64,000 nt of DNA from Bacteroidota bacterium (lineage in GTDB: Bacteria > Bacteroidota > Bacteroidia > M30B66): positions 1-64,000 of the forward strand of contig JAIXUS010000034.1 in the NCBI GenBank assembly GCA_027483445.1, in the 5' to 3' direction. Positions 19,748 to 29,239 of the stretch are shown here, in pieces. A model generated the notes under the pieces. It saw only the letters and a list, made by a program, of their open reading frames with translations. It was not told where the DNA came from and ran no database searches. How positions within the stretch are numbered: the first letter of the stretch is position 1; every line of letters begins with the position of its first letter. The translations under genes were made by a program, and so were the position numbers.

Positions 19748-20764
19748 TTAACCGACCATGAGATTGCAGCCCCGAATTTCGGCGTGGTCGAACCGGCCGA
19801 GGACTTCGAAGCTGCCATCCGCAGACATGCGCCCCAAATCGGCGGTGGAGATAAAAGCACAGGTGTCGAGGTTGGCGAGGTCAACGACATCAATGCCGCC
19901 GGTTTTCCCCAATGGTGCTAAAGCAAGCGGATCGTCGGCTTCGCGGATTTGCACCTGCATCCATGGCGGGCACTCAAAACGGCCGTCGGCGCGTGTCCAG
20001 GCCTGTGAGAATAACTCAGTCATTCCATACTCCGAATGAATCTCGGGTACGCTCCAATATTGCCTGATTTCGGCATGGAGTTCTTCCCGAATCATTTCGC
20101 GCCGGCGACCTTTCATGCCTCCGGTTTCAAGCACCGTGAGATTCTCCCAATACGGAGGGTTGAGCGCGGCAAAATCGAGAAGTGCAAAGCTCACTCCGAT
20201 AAGCCAAACTTTCGCGTTAGAATTTTGGAGTACCGTAAGGTCATCCCGCAGGGCCTCGTAATTGTGCAGAAAAAAAGCCCCGCCCGGTTTGCCCGAATCC
20301 ATAAGGCTTTTGACCATATATATAAGTGATGAATCGTTGCGCTCGAGGTAGGAAGGCAGCAAACCAATAAACACGTAGCTGGAAGGATGACCATAGCGGC
20401 GAATAAAGCCGTTTATGAAGCTTTCTTCGTAGAGCTTGGGATCCGCCACGTGGCATGCCGAAGTGAGTGTTGCAGTGGTGCCAGAGCTTCGGAACACCAA
20501 GGCATCGTGGGTAAAACCGGTGCGGATGGCATGGTGGCGGAAAAAAGAAAGGGGCAAAAATGGAATATCGGTAGCTTGTTGGACGGTTTCAGGGTTTCGG
20601 TTAAAGGCCAGAGACCAATTTCGGTATACCTCGTTGTGCTCAAACTGATAGCGAAACACATCGAGCATAAGCTCATGGCGACTGCGTTCGTTGTGAACCC
20701 TGAAAATACGATTGCGCAAGGATTCTCGTTCCGGCGGAAAATTCAAAGTATCTTTGTGCATCAT
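19748..20764 (-). CDS. LuxE/PaaK-like acyl-protein synthetase (acyl transferase)
   Basis: PFLPLSFFRHHAIRTG...LVFRSSGTTATLTSACHVADPKLYEESF...ETGGMKGRRREM...HSEYGMTELFSQA. Confidence 0.8.
   Translation of the reverse strand: MMHKDTLNFPPERESLRNRIFRVHNERSRHELMLDVFRYQFEHNEVYRNWSLAFNRNPETVQQATDIPFLPLSFFRHHAIRTGFTHDALVFRSSGTTATLTSACHVADPKLYEESFINGFIRRYGHPSSYVFIGLLPSYLERNDSSLIYMVKSLMDSGKPGGAFFLHNYEALRDDLTVLQNSNAKVWLIGVSFALLDFAALNPPYWENLTVLETGGMKGRRREMIREELHAEIRQYWSVPEIHSEYGMTELFSQAWTRADGRFECPPWMQVQIREADDPLALAPLGKTGGIDVVDLANLDTCAFISTADLGRMSADGSFEVLGRFDHAEIRGCNLMVG
20749..20756 (+). promoter_or_regulatory. Putative Bacteroidota -7 element TATCTTTG (TAnnTTTG)
   Basis: Seven nt upstream of the ATG at 20763; -33 element weak. 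Confidence 0.4.
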
Positions 20765-21296
20765 GTTTCGGTCGACAAAGGTAAGCGCCCTGTGTGTTTT
20801 CGTTGCAATGTTTGTTGTGATGGCCTGCCAAAAAGAGGAGGGCTTTGCCGATACACCTGAAATTCGGTTTGAAGGATTTCGGAAGGTGGTTGCACAAAAT
20901 GGAAGTGATTCGGCTGGTGTTTTAACCCTTTATTTTACAGATGGTGATGGTGATATGGGACTTTCGCCGGCCGATACGACAGCTCCGTTTAATCCGGGAA
21001 GTATATTCTACTACAATTGTTTTGTGAGCTTTTTCGAAAAGCAAAACGGTGCATGGGTGAAGGTTGGCTTCCCTCCACCTTTTCCGGGTGGCGATACTTT
21101 GAGTAACAGCGCTCGGATTCCCGATTTAACCCCTGAAGGCCAAAACAAAACTCTTGAAGGGAACATCGAGTTGGGGTTGTTTTTGGGAAGCCCTTTTTCG
21201 CCTTACGACACCATAAAGTATCAGGTAAGTATTTGTGACAGAGCGCTAAACAGAAGTAATACGATTGAAACGCCGGAGATTATTGTAAACAAGTAA
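20763..21296 (+). CDS. Hypothetical lipoprotein
   Basis: MFRSTKVSALCVFVAMFVVMACQKEEG lipobox; DGDGDMGLSPADTTAPF; start downstream of ORF-track start 20712. Confidence 0.7.
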   Translation: MFRSTKVSALCVFVAMFVVMACQKEEGFADTPEIRFEGFRKVVAQNGSDSAGVLTLYFTDGDGDMGLSPADTTAPFNPGSIFYYNCFVSFFEKQNGAWVKVGFPPPFPGGDTLSNSARIPDLTPEGQNKTLEGNIELGLFLGSPFSPYDTIKYQVSICDRALNRSNTIETPEIIVNK

Positions 21297-21325
21297 AGTT
21301 GATCTGATTACCTGCAAATAGTAAT

Positions 21326-21513
21326 TTAGGGCTTACTGAAAAACATTCAATAGTTTTATTGATTAGGCTTTAGCCAATTTTTGAATGAAGCTTAATGCAA
21401 GGGTTTTTAGTCAAGCTTTTGAAAACCCATGCACCCTTGAATTCATTGAGCTCAGTTTTTCGTTAGCCAGCAATGCAGCATCTGCCGCATTTCTGAATTT
21501 TCAGTAGGCCCTA
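21326..21513 (-). mobile_element. MITE/IS-remnant-like element, copy 1 (188 bp)
   Basis: Ends TTAGGGCTTACTGAAAAA / TTTTCAGTAGGCCCTA (terminal inverted repeats); ~75-80% similar by eye to 48087-48276. Confidence 0.8.
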
Positions 21514-21685
21514 CTTGCTGTGTACTTCCCCAATATGCACAGGAAGCTCTATACTGCCTTTTCAGTACTCAATTTAGCATTCTCTTGGGTAAGAGCTTTC
21601 AAAGTAGTGCGCCTGTAATTCTTGCTTCTATGTTTCCGATTTCTTCATTCAAGGCATTTACAAGTGTAATCCGGGATTAACAAAT

Positions 21686-21718
21686 GCAAAAAGGGCGACC
21701 CACGTTGAGTCGCCCTTT
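21686..21718 (-). terminator. Terminator of the T9SS beta-helix gene
   Basis: AAAGGGCGAC-CCACGTTGA-GTCGCCCTTT, minus-strand U-tract. Confidence 0.75.
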
Positions 21719-21736
21719 CGAATAATTCTATTCGCT

Positions 21737-23638
21737 TTATTTAATCACAATAAGCGGAAGGCTTTGGCTTTGTCCTTGACCTACCAAACGAACGAGGTAA
21801 GTTCCGGCGGCCATTTCTTGTGTGTAGATGTTTACAAGCACTTTACCGGCCGGCATAGACCCTTGAAATGCTGTTTGGATTCTCTTACCGGTTAAGTCGA
21901 GAATTTCTACGGTAATTTCGGCATTCACACGCTGGTTAAACACGAGTTGGCTCATTTCGGCAGCAGGGTTAGGCTGTAATGAAAAACCATAGGCAAAACC
22001 ATTGTTTTCAATGCCTACTTCCTGAATCACAACTTCATTGGTGATGGTGTCGTTGCCGCAAGTATTTGAAGCGATCAAGGTAACCGTGTAGGTTCCAATG
22101 TTTTGATAGGTGTGCGTTGGTGTGGCCTCTGTTGAAGTATTTCCATCGCCGAAACTCCACTGGTAAGTGGTTGCCGAAGCGCTTGTATTTGCGAAGGTTG
22201 CAGAACGCAGTTCGTCGTTTACAGTGGATGAGAAAGCTGCGGTAGGGCCAAAATTGAGCGGAGCGTTGTACGGTTCGTCGAAGGCGTTAAACTCGGTCCA
22301 GCACTCGGTCCAATTTTCGGTTCCAATAGCTCCGCGGAAAGAGGTAGGCGTAAAGAAAGAATCGGAAATTTTAGGGCCGGAAAAGTCGGCTCCGGAAGAA
22401 GCCAGTCCGGCGCTGTTGGCCGAGAAATCTGGGTTAAGGTAATTAAATGGATTGTTCAGGATGCCATTAAAAGTGGCAGCAGTATCGTTGCCCTGGCTCA
22501 TGAATTTTGTAACCACATTGGAATACAGTGCTGTTTGGTTGGTGGTGATGTTGCGGGTTAATGCTCCTGCAATCACATTGTTCTTCACAAGCAGCGTATC
22601 GTTCAGGTATGCATTGGTGGTTCCCGCTCCATCGAGCAACAAACCGGTTGGGTATCCGATGGCAACAGAGTTGAACAGCGACAAAATCGAGTTACGGCGA
22701 ATGCGCAAGCCATTTTGGAATGAGCCCGGATCTTCGAGCACACCCGATGCATTCGGCCCAACGAGCGTTACATTAGAGAACACACCAGAAGTACGGGGAT
22801 TGTTGAATGTTGGACCACCGTCGTTGTCGCTTTCGAAGCTATTGGTTGTTGGGTTGCTTCCGGTATCGAAGTTGAAAGAGTCGCGCTGCGCGATGGCAAA
22901 TTGTACATTTCCACTGTAACCGAAATCGGTATCGAAATCGTCGTCGATAGCCCCGGTTGAAATCAGGTATTTCCCGTTAACGTTACCCCCAAACCACTCG
23001 AAAGAATCGTCGTTGGCCTGAAAAATCTGAACGTACTCAATGGTTGTTCCATTACCAACACCACCAAGTGTGAGAGAGTTGATCTCGTTTCCGCTGGTAA
23101 TGAGTACGCCGGCAAATTCGATCCGTACATACCGAAGAACGCCAGAGTTGTCGTTTGTGGCTGTACCGCCGTAAAGGCCATCACCCGCCGCGTTATCGAT
23201 GTCGCCTTCAATCGCATTCTGAGCTCCTTCTAATGTTGCGGCTACAGCTGCACCCGGGCAGGTTGAGCAGTCGGCATCGCGGTTAATGAGATTTCTTCCC
23301 AGAATTACCAAGCCACCCCAATCGCCAGGAGCACGGTTTCCAACAGATTCGTTAGAGGTGAAAACGATTGGACGGGCTTTTGTACCATTGGCCACAATTT
23401 TTGAGCCCATGGTGATAATCAATGTTGAACGCGAGGCTTTTATTCCCTTTACAATCGTTCCCGGCTCAACGGTGAGGGTTGCATTGTTTTTGACAAAAAC
23501 GAAACCATCCAACACATAAATAGTATCGTTGTGGAAGGTATAGTTTGAAGTGATATTGCCCGTTATGGTGCGCGTAGGCGTTTGCGCCAATCCCATAGAG
23601 GCTATGGAAAGAAACAAAAAGGTAAAGAGATTTTTCAT
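21737..23638 (-). CDS. Secreted beta-helix-type protein with PKD domain and T9SS type A C-terminal sorting domain
   Basis: MKNLFTFLFLSIASMGLAQ; GTIVKGIKASRSTLIITMGSKIVANGTKARPIVFTSNE; PKD YQWSFGDGNTSTEATPTHTYQNIGTYTVTL; C-term LQPNPAAEMSQLVFNQ...GTYLVRLVGQGQSQSLPLIVIK. Confidence 0.88.
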   Translation of the reverse strand: MKNLFTFLFLSIASMGLAQTPTRTITGNITSNYTFHNDTIYVLDGFVFVKNNATLTVEPGTIVKGIKASRSTLIITMGSKIVANGTKARPIVFTSNESVGNRAPGDWGGLVILGRNLINRDADCSTCPGAAVAATLEGAQNAIEGDIDNAAGDGLYGGTATNDNSGVLRYVRIEFAGVLITSGNEINSLTLGGVGNGTTIEYVQIFQANDDSFEWFGGNVNGKYLISTGAIDDDFDTDFGYSGNVQFAIAQRDSFNFDTGSNPTTNSFESDNDGGPTFNNPRTSGVFSNVTLVGPNASGVLEDPGSFQNGLRIRRNSILSLFNSVAIGYPTGLLLDGAGTTNAYLNDTLLVKNNVIAGALTRNITTNQTALYSNVVTKFMSQGNDTAATFNGILNNPFNYLNPDFSANSAGLASSGADFSGPKISDSFFTPTSFRGAIGTENWTECWTEFNAFDEPYNAPLNFGPTAAFSSTVNDELRSATFANTSASATTYQWSFGDGNTSTEATPTHTYQNIGTYTVTLIASNTCGNDTITNEVVIQEVGIENNGFAYGFSLQPNPAAEMSQLVFNQRVNAEITVEILDLTGKRIQTAFQGSMPAGKVLVNIYTQEMAAGTYLVRLVGQGQSQSLPLIVIK

Positions 23639-23830
23639 GTTCTTTTTTTTGGCAAAAGTGTATTGGACGAAAAACCTCACCATTAAGCGCCCGTTAACGA
23701 TTGGTCAAGTGTGGTTGATTTCAGTGTTAAGAATATTTACTGTATATTAACAAGTTTAATTGACTGTTATGTGGCGAGAGGGAATTATTCCCCTAACAAG
23801 GTAACATCGTGAACTTGAAAATTAAAAGAA

Positions 23831-26671
23831 TCAGAATTTCAGACTAAGGCTTAAGCTTGCGTTTAAACCGAAGGTGTATGAAAACACGGTATTGTCGGCC
23901 GGGGCATTGAAGCGTTTGTTGTTATCCAAATCCATGTAAAAAACCAGGTTTTGAGCCAGCAAGTCTGATACCGTTAACTTCATTTCCAATTGCTTAAGCA
24001 GTCGCTTGGAAAGCTGAACATCGACAATTGTGCGGGGATTCTCGTAAATATCAGGAATCGCGGCATTGCCGACAAATGCAATACGGCGCCCCACGCGGTT
24101 AACCATGACACTCATTCCGAGTCCGCGCTCAGCATCGTTGTATTGCAGGCCTGAATTGATGATGTATGGACTTTGCCCTTGCAACGGACGCACACCGGTG
24201 CCTGCGAGGCCAAAGTCGCTCAGATCGACCTCTGAAACGATGTAGGAGAAGTTCCCGATAAAAATAAGGTTGCCGAGGAACCGGGTACTGAAAAGGCTAT
24301 CGAGAAAGGCAAAGTTCTTCCGAAACTCGAACTCGAAGCCATAATTGCTGGCCTCGGGAATGTTTGCATACCCAAATCGGCGGCTTCCGGCCCCTACATC
24401 AATGTCGTTGATAAACTCGATAGCATTGGTGAATCGTTTACTAAATGCAGAAACGGAAATAATCTGCCCTCCACCGGGGAAAAACTCATAACGAAGGTCG
24501 AAATTTTCTATGGAAGCACGCTGCAGATTGGGATTTCCCGAAATAACGTAGTCAATGTTAAAGTCGAAGAAGGCGAATGGAGCAATCTCGCGGAACTCCG
24601 GGCGCGATAATGTTCTGGAAGCCGAAAAGCGAAGGTTCGACTTTGGGCTTAACTCATAGGTTGCGTTCAATGATGGAAGAAAGTCCTGCTTCAAGGTTCT
24701 CACTTGCACTGAATCGGCATTTGAGTTGAGCGAGTTCAGTCTTTGCAGGAACTCCTCGAAACGAATACCATAGACCAGGCGCAATTTGGAGAACAGCTTC
24801 TGATCGAACATGAAGTAACCCGCATTTAACCTAGAGTTTGCGGTATAGCTATCGTTTGGATTTGTTCCCTCTTCGATCATAAAGTAACGTCCGTTCTGAA
24901 ACACGAAGCGGGCTGGATCGAACACGCTGTCTAGCCCTAGCTGACGTATAGAAGATGGCACATTGGGCCCCGGGCGAAAGATATAGCCAAACTGACGGGC
25001 ACCGAACTGTCTAACCCTTTCCTGGAAGTAATACCCGATTTTGAAGGTGGTATTCACTTTTTTGGAGTTGATACCCTCCAGCGGTAAGGTAAAATCTACG
25101 GCAGCACTTCTTACATCTTCATTGAGGTTAGAAAAGAATCGACCGGCCTGCTCGAGTTGCACCTGGTTGCCCATTTGGAGGCGGAAAGGAGCGGTTGAAT
25201 CTGCCTGCAGGCGATTGTAGGAAGCTCTTCTAAAATCGGGAATTTCTCTTTGAATGTTTGAATACCCACCGGTCCACTTCACTTTGGCATTCCACGAACT
25301 AAACACATGCTCACCCGAAAGTTGGGAGGTAAACAAGCGGTTGGCGGTGTACCACAAGGCAGTATTGAGGATTTCCAATTCGCTGCCGGGAACGTTTAAG
25401 GTTGTACCTCCTCTACGTCGGATGGTTTGGTCTTCGCCGTTGAGCGTGTAGCTGTTTTTGAAGCTGATTTTCGATTTAGCTCCTGGCTTTACCGAAAAAT
25501 TGAACAGGGCTCCGGTGAGCACTTCATGCCGGTGTGAGCTATCGCGGTAAGAGGTTAACAATGTATTGTCGTCTAAAACGTCGTAGAAATTCCGTTCAAC
25601 CTCTGAAAAGCGATAAGATTCACTTCGCGACAACGAGGCGACAAAACCTGAGGGGGCGCCCAGAATTTTAAATGGAACGCCACCCGAAATCTGGAAACTG
25701 TTGTTAATTGGAGCCTCTCCCCTACTCAAGGCCCAGTTGTTTTTGAACAAACGGCCATAGGCGAGTTTATTGGTATCGGAGAGCAGGAGTCCCTTGAAGG
25801 TGTCGGTATTGGGCAAACCTTCCGGTAATGCGCGGGTGCCATCATCAAAACCCAGCCAATCGGTTTTCCCGCCTTGGTAATCGAGTCGGTCTTTAAAGGT
25901 TGTGATGCTATTGTAGCCGGCCGACGTACTGAATTGAAAGAACGCTTCTTCGGGAATTTCTTTGGTGTTTATTTGGATGACACCTCCGGCAAATTCAGCA
26001 GGCATGTCGGGTGTTGCAGTTTTGTAAATCACCAGATTATCAAGCATATTGGATGGAAAAAGATCGAAAGAGAAGGCTCTCCGATCGGATTCCGTGCTTG
26101 GCAGTGGTGCCCCGTTGATGAATGCGGCGTTGTAACGATCATTCAAACCACGGATTACGGCGAATTTATTTTCCTGAATGGCGGCTCCCGAAACTCTTTT
26201 CATCACGTCGGAAGCTGCATTGTCGGGGGTTTTACGGATAATGTCGGCCGAAATTCCATCACTTACCGCCACCGCATTTTTTTGCTCCATCAGCTGCACA
26301 TTGGCCGTTTCCCGGTTAAACGACGAAACAATTTCAATCTCTCCAAGTTCGGTGGTGTTTTCCTCCAAATTGAAGTTTGCCGTGGTAACCTCTCCCGCTT
26401 TAACCACAACACCTTCGATGATTTTGGTTTTGAATGATACATACCGAGCCACAAGCTTGTAGGAACCCGGAGCGACATTGTTGATGACAAACTTTCCATC
26501 CAGGTCTGTGCTCGCGCCCTGCTTGTTTTCTTCGATGAATACGGCAACTCCAATCAGTGTTTCACCGGTTTTCGCATCGACAACTTTGCCAGAAATTTTA
26601 CCCGTTTGCGCTACTAATAGATTAACTGCCAAGCAAAGCAAAACTGTTATTGAAAGTCCAATTCGAATCAT
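23831..26671 (-). CDS. TonB-dependent receptor with N-terminal carboxypeptidase-regulatory-like domain
   Basis: GKISGKVVDAKTGETLIGVAVFIEENKQGASTDLDGKFVINNVAPGSY; plug domain VIRGLNDRYNAAFINGAPLPSTESDRRAFSFDLFPSNMLDNLVIYKTATPDMPAEFAGGVIQINTK; terminal beta-barrel ending SLSLKF. Confidence 0.93.
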   Translation of the reverse strand: MIRIGLSITVLLCLAVNLLVAQTGKISGKVVDAKTGETLIGVAVFIEENKQGASTDLDGKFVINNVAPGSYKLVARYVSFKTKIIEGVVVKAGEVTTANFNLEENTTELGEIEIVSSFNRETANVQLMEQKNAVAVSDGISADIIRKTPDNAASDVMKRVSGAAIQENKFAVIRGLNDRYNAAFINGAPLPSTESDRRAFSFDLFPSNMLDNLVIYKTATPDMPAEFAGGVIQINTKEIPEEAFFQFSTSAGYNSITTFKDRLDYQGGKTDWLGFDDGTRALPEGLPNTDTFKGLLLSDTNKLAYGRLFKNNWALSRGEAPINNSFQISGGVPFKILGAPSGFVASLSRSESYRFSEVERNFYDVLDDNTLLTSYRDSSHRHEVLTGALFNFSVKPGAKSKISFKNSYTLNGEDQTIRRRGGTTLNVPGSELEILNTALWYTANRLFTSQLSGEHVFSSWNAKVKWTGGYSNIQREIPDFRRASYNRLQADSTAPFRLQMGNQVQLEQAGRFFSNLNEDVRSAAVDFTLPLEGINSKKVNTTFKIGYYFQERVRQFGARQFGYIFRPGPNVPSSIRQLGLDSVFDPARFVFQNGRYFMIEEGTNPNDSYTANSRLNAGYFMFDQKLFSKLRLVYGIRFEEFLQRLNSLNSNADSVQVRTLKQDFLPSLNATYELSPKSNLRFSASRTLSRPEFREIAPFAFFDFNIDYVISGNPNLQRASIENFDLRYEFFPGGGQIISVSAFSKRFTNAIEFINDIDVGAGSRRFGYANIPEASNYGFEFEFRKNFAFLDSLFSTRFLGNLIFIGNFSYIVSEVDLSDFGLAGTGVRPLQGQSPYIINSGLQYNDAERGLGMSVMVNRVGRRIAFVGNAAIPDIYENPRTIVDVQLSKRLLKQLEMKLTVSDLLAQNLVFYMDLDNNKRFNAPADNTVFSYTFGLNASLSLSLKF

Positions 26672-27086
26672 GTTGTTGGGGTAGCTTTAAAAACCGAGCG
26701 AAACTACGCCGCCAAAAAAAGCTTAGAATTAACTCCGGGTTAAGGAAAATTCCGCTTTTGTTAAGATGATGTTAACTGAATTTGAATATTCTATATCGCA
26801 CGCTCAAGTTATTATGGCCTTTCGAGTTCACATTGCTGTGCTGGAAATTCTAAACCTCTCCATTAATAAACATTAACTCCGATACTTATTACCAATCGTA
26901 CCTGCTTAACACTTCAATAAGACTCCATTGTGTGTTACTCAAATGTTAATGCTGTTGGGTGCAGTTAAATTTTTAGGTGGCCCTTGCGGGATGACCTCAT
27001 CTTATTTCGAGCATATCAATGCACCCAAATGTGCATTTGATAGTCAGTGCCGACAATGTATTTTGCACGCAAATACTATCGTTCAG

Positions 27087-28340
27087 ATGAAAAAACGTTG
27101 GCCCCTAATTTTTCCATTTTGTTTAGCCCTGTTGTTTTCAATTACAGCCAAAAGTCAAACAGTACCACAAGCCATCTCATATCAAGCCATTGCTAGAACG
27201 GCCAACGGAAGCGTCTATGTTAACCAATCGATTACGGTTCGCATCGGCATTCGTTCGGGAGGCGCAATCGGACCCCTATTGTATCAGGAGCTACACACCG
27301 CTCAAACGAATCAATTTGGGTTATTCAATTTACAAATTGGTCGGGGAAATCCTCAAATTGGCTCGTTTTCGGCCATTAATTGGGCTGACGCCAATCAGTA
27401 TTGCGATGTAGAAATTAACCTTGGAAATGGCTTTGTTTCTATCGGAAGTAATGAATTGTTGAGTGTGCCCTATGCATTTTATGCCCAGCAGGCCGCCAAT
27501 GGTGGAGGTGGTGAGCCCGGACCTCAAGGGCCTCCCGGTCCACAGGGAGAACCCGGTCCGCAAGGAGAGCCAGGGCTTACCGGACCAGTTGGGCCTGCAG
27601 GGCCAGCCGGACCACAAGGTGAAGCCGGACCACAAGGTCTACAGGGAATTACTGGGCCTGCTGGGCCTGCTGGTGCTACAGGACCGCAAGGTCCGGCCGG
27701 GCCACAGGGGCCACAGGGGCCAGCCGGAAGTGGTGGAGGTGCAGATTTAGTAACTGCAGATGCCGTTAGATTTGGAGCCACCGCCATAGCAGACCCTAGT
27801 CCGGTAAGCCTTGGTGGAGCCGGAACCGCTAGTGCAGCATCGCTTTGGCTGGAGAACACCACCGCTTTGTGTGCCGTATGCACCCAGCCCTACGCCCAAA
27901 GCTTGCCGAATTTTGCAGGCCAGGCCGAAGTGCTCGACATTCCCATACAAACCTACACCCTGGGCAATGATGCCACTGCCGGAAATGGTATTTTGGTGAT
28001 GGCCAACGTGACCATCAAATCGACCAACAATGCGAGCTCATTGGGAAACAGCAATCGTTTTAGTATTTGGGTACAACGGAGCACAACTGCCGACTTTAGC
28101 GCCAATGTGAGCAATGTTTACCGTGTAGAAGACGGGCTTTCGGGAGGCGTAAACAACATTTCCAATCCTGTTACCCTGGGCTCCGGCATCGCGTGTACTT
28201 CGATTATTTATCCTGATTTAAACCTCAGTCCCGGGACTTACTACTACCGACTTGTTTATCAAAACATCATGGGTTCGAACAACGGTCAAACGATTTTTGC
28301 CCAGGACCGAAACATGATTCTGATGGAAATCAGACGATAG
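27087..28340 (+). CDS. Secreted collagen-like (GXY repeat) protein
   Basis: [24 protein letters not shown] signal; 24 uninterrupted GXY triplets; unique C-terminal domain. Start moved from ORF-track 26928. Confidence 0.85.
   Translation: MKKRWPLIFPFCLALLFSITAKSQTVPQAISYQAIARTANGSVYVNQSITVRIGIRSGGAIGPLLYQELHTAQTNQFGLFNLQIGRGNPQIGSFSAINWADANQYCDVEINLGNGFVSIGSNELLSVPYAFYAQQAANGGGGEPGPQGPPGPQGEPGPQGEPGLTGPVGPAGPAGPQGEAGPQGLQGITGPAGPAGATGPQGPAGPQGPQGPAGSGGGADLVTADAVRFGATAIADPSPVSLGGAGTASAASLWLENTTALCAVCTQPYAQSLPNFAGQAEVLDIPIQTYTLGNDATAGNGILVMANVTIKSTNNASSLGNSNRFSIWVQRSTTADFSANVSNVYRVEDGLSGGVNNISNPVTLGSGIACTSIIYPDLNLSPGTYYYRLVYQNIMGSNNGQTIFAQDRNMILMEIRR
27510..27725 (+). repeat. Collagen-type GXY coding repeat (24 triplets)
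   Basis: [72 protein letters not shown]. Confidence 0.95.
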
Positions 28341-28409
28341 GTCATCCCACGTTAGTGGAGATTTCCCGATGAAATCGCGAATTTATGAACATTGGATGCC
28401 CTGAACTGT

Positions 28410-28417
28410 TAATTTTG
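28410..28417 (+). promoter_or_regulatory. Putative -7 element TAATTTTG upstream of sufC
   Basis: TAnnTTTG match about 50 nt before sufC ATG, TTG upstream at 28392. Confidence 0.45.
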
Positions 28418-28466
28418 CAGATTATTTAGAACCGTTATAAACTGAAAACGGTCAACCTGCAAAACT

Positions 28467-29222
28467 ATGCTAAGCATCAAAAACCTGCATGCCCGAGTGG
28501 AGGAGAAGGAAATCCTCAAGGGCTTTTCGTTGGAAGTTAAACCCGGCGAGGTTCACGCAATAATGGGTCCGAATGGTTCCGGAAAATCTACGCTGGCATC
28601 GGTACTGGCTGGTCGCGAAGACTATGAAGTAACTGATGGAGAGATTTGGTTTGAAGGCAAAAATCTCATTGAGATGGCGCCGGAAGATCGTGCCCGCGAA
28701 GGTATTTTTCTGGCCTTTCAATATCCGGTTGAAATTCCGGGTGTGAGCATTACCAACTTTCTGAAGACGGCCATCAGCGAACAGCGCGAATACCGTGGAC
28801 TTCCGCCAATGGAGCCTAAAGACTTTCTGCAAATGATGAAAGAGAAGAAGGCCTTGGTTGAAATCGATACCAACCTTACGAATCGCTCTGTGAACGAAGG
28901 ATTTTCGGGTGGTGAAAAGAAGCGAAACGAGATTTTCCAGATGGCCATGCTCGACCCAAAATTGGCCATTCTCGATGAAACAGATTCGGGCCTCGACATT
29001 GATGCCTTGCGCATTGTGGCAACCGGCGTAACTCGCCTGAAACGCCCTGATAATGCGTGCATTGTTATTACTCACTATCAGCGCTTGCTGGATTATATTG
29101 TTCCGGATTTTGTGCACGTGCTCTATAATGGACGCATTGTAAAATCCGGCACCAAGGAACTGGCACTGGAGCTCGAAGAGAAAGGCTACGACTGGATTAA
29201 GAAAGAAGTGGCAGCTGTTTAA
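28467..29222 (+). CDS. sufC: Fe-S cluster assembly ATPase SufC
   Basis: HAIMGPNGSGKSTLASVLAGREDYEVTDGEIWFEGKNL...EGFSGGEKKRNEIFQMAMLDPKLAILDETDSGLDIDAL. Confidence 0.98.
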   Translation: MLSIKNLHARVEEKEILKGFSLEVKPGEVHAIMGPNGSGKSTLASVLAGREDYEVTDGEIWFEGKNLIEMAPEDRAREGIFLAFQYPVEIPGVSITNFLKTAISEQREYRGLPPMEPKDFLQMMKEKKALVEIDTNLTNRSVNEGFSGGEKKRNEIFQMAMLDPKLAILDETDSGLDIDALRIVATGVTRLKRPDNACIVITHYQRLLDYIVPDFVHVLYNGRIVKSGTKELALELEEKGYDWIKKEVAAV

Positions 29223-29239
29223 CCGTTAATCGAACAGAC

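Noticed and set aside
27524-27883. Minus-strand ORF rich in GPCGPA repeats
   Set aside because: Antisense shadow of the GXY collagen repeat; low-complexity codons read open on both strands. The plus strand has signal peptide and full domain structure.
28470-29117. 215-aa minus-strand ORF
   Set aside because: Antisense to sufC, a strongly conserved gene; no recognisable motifs.
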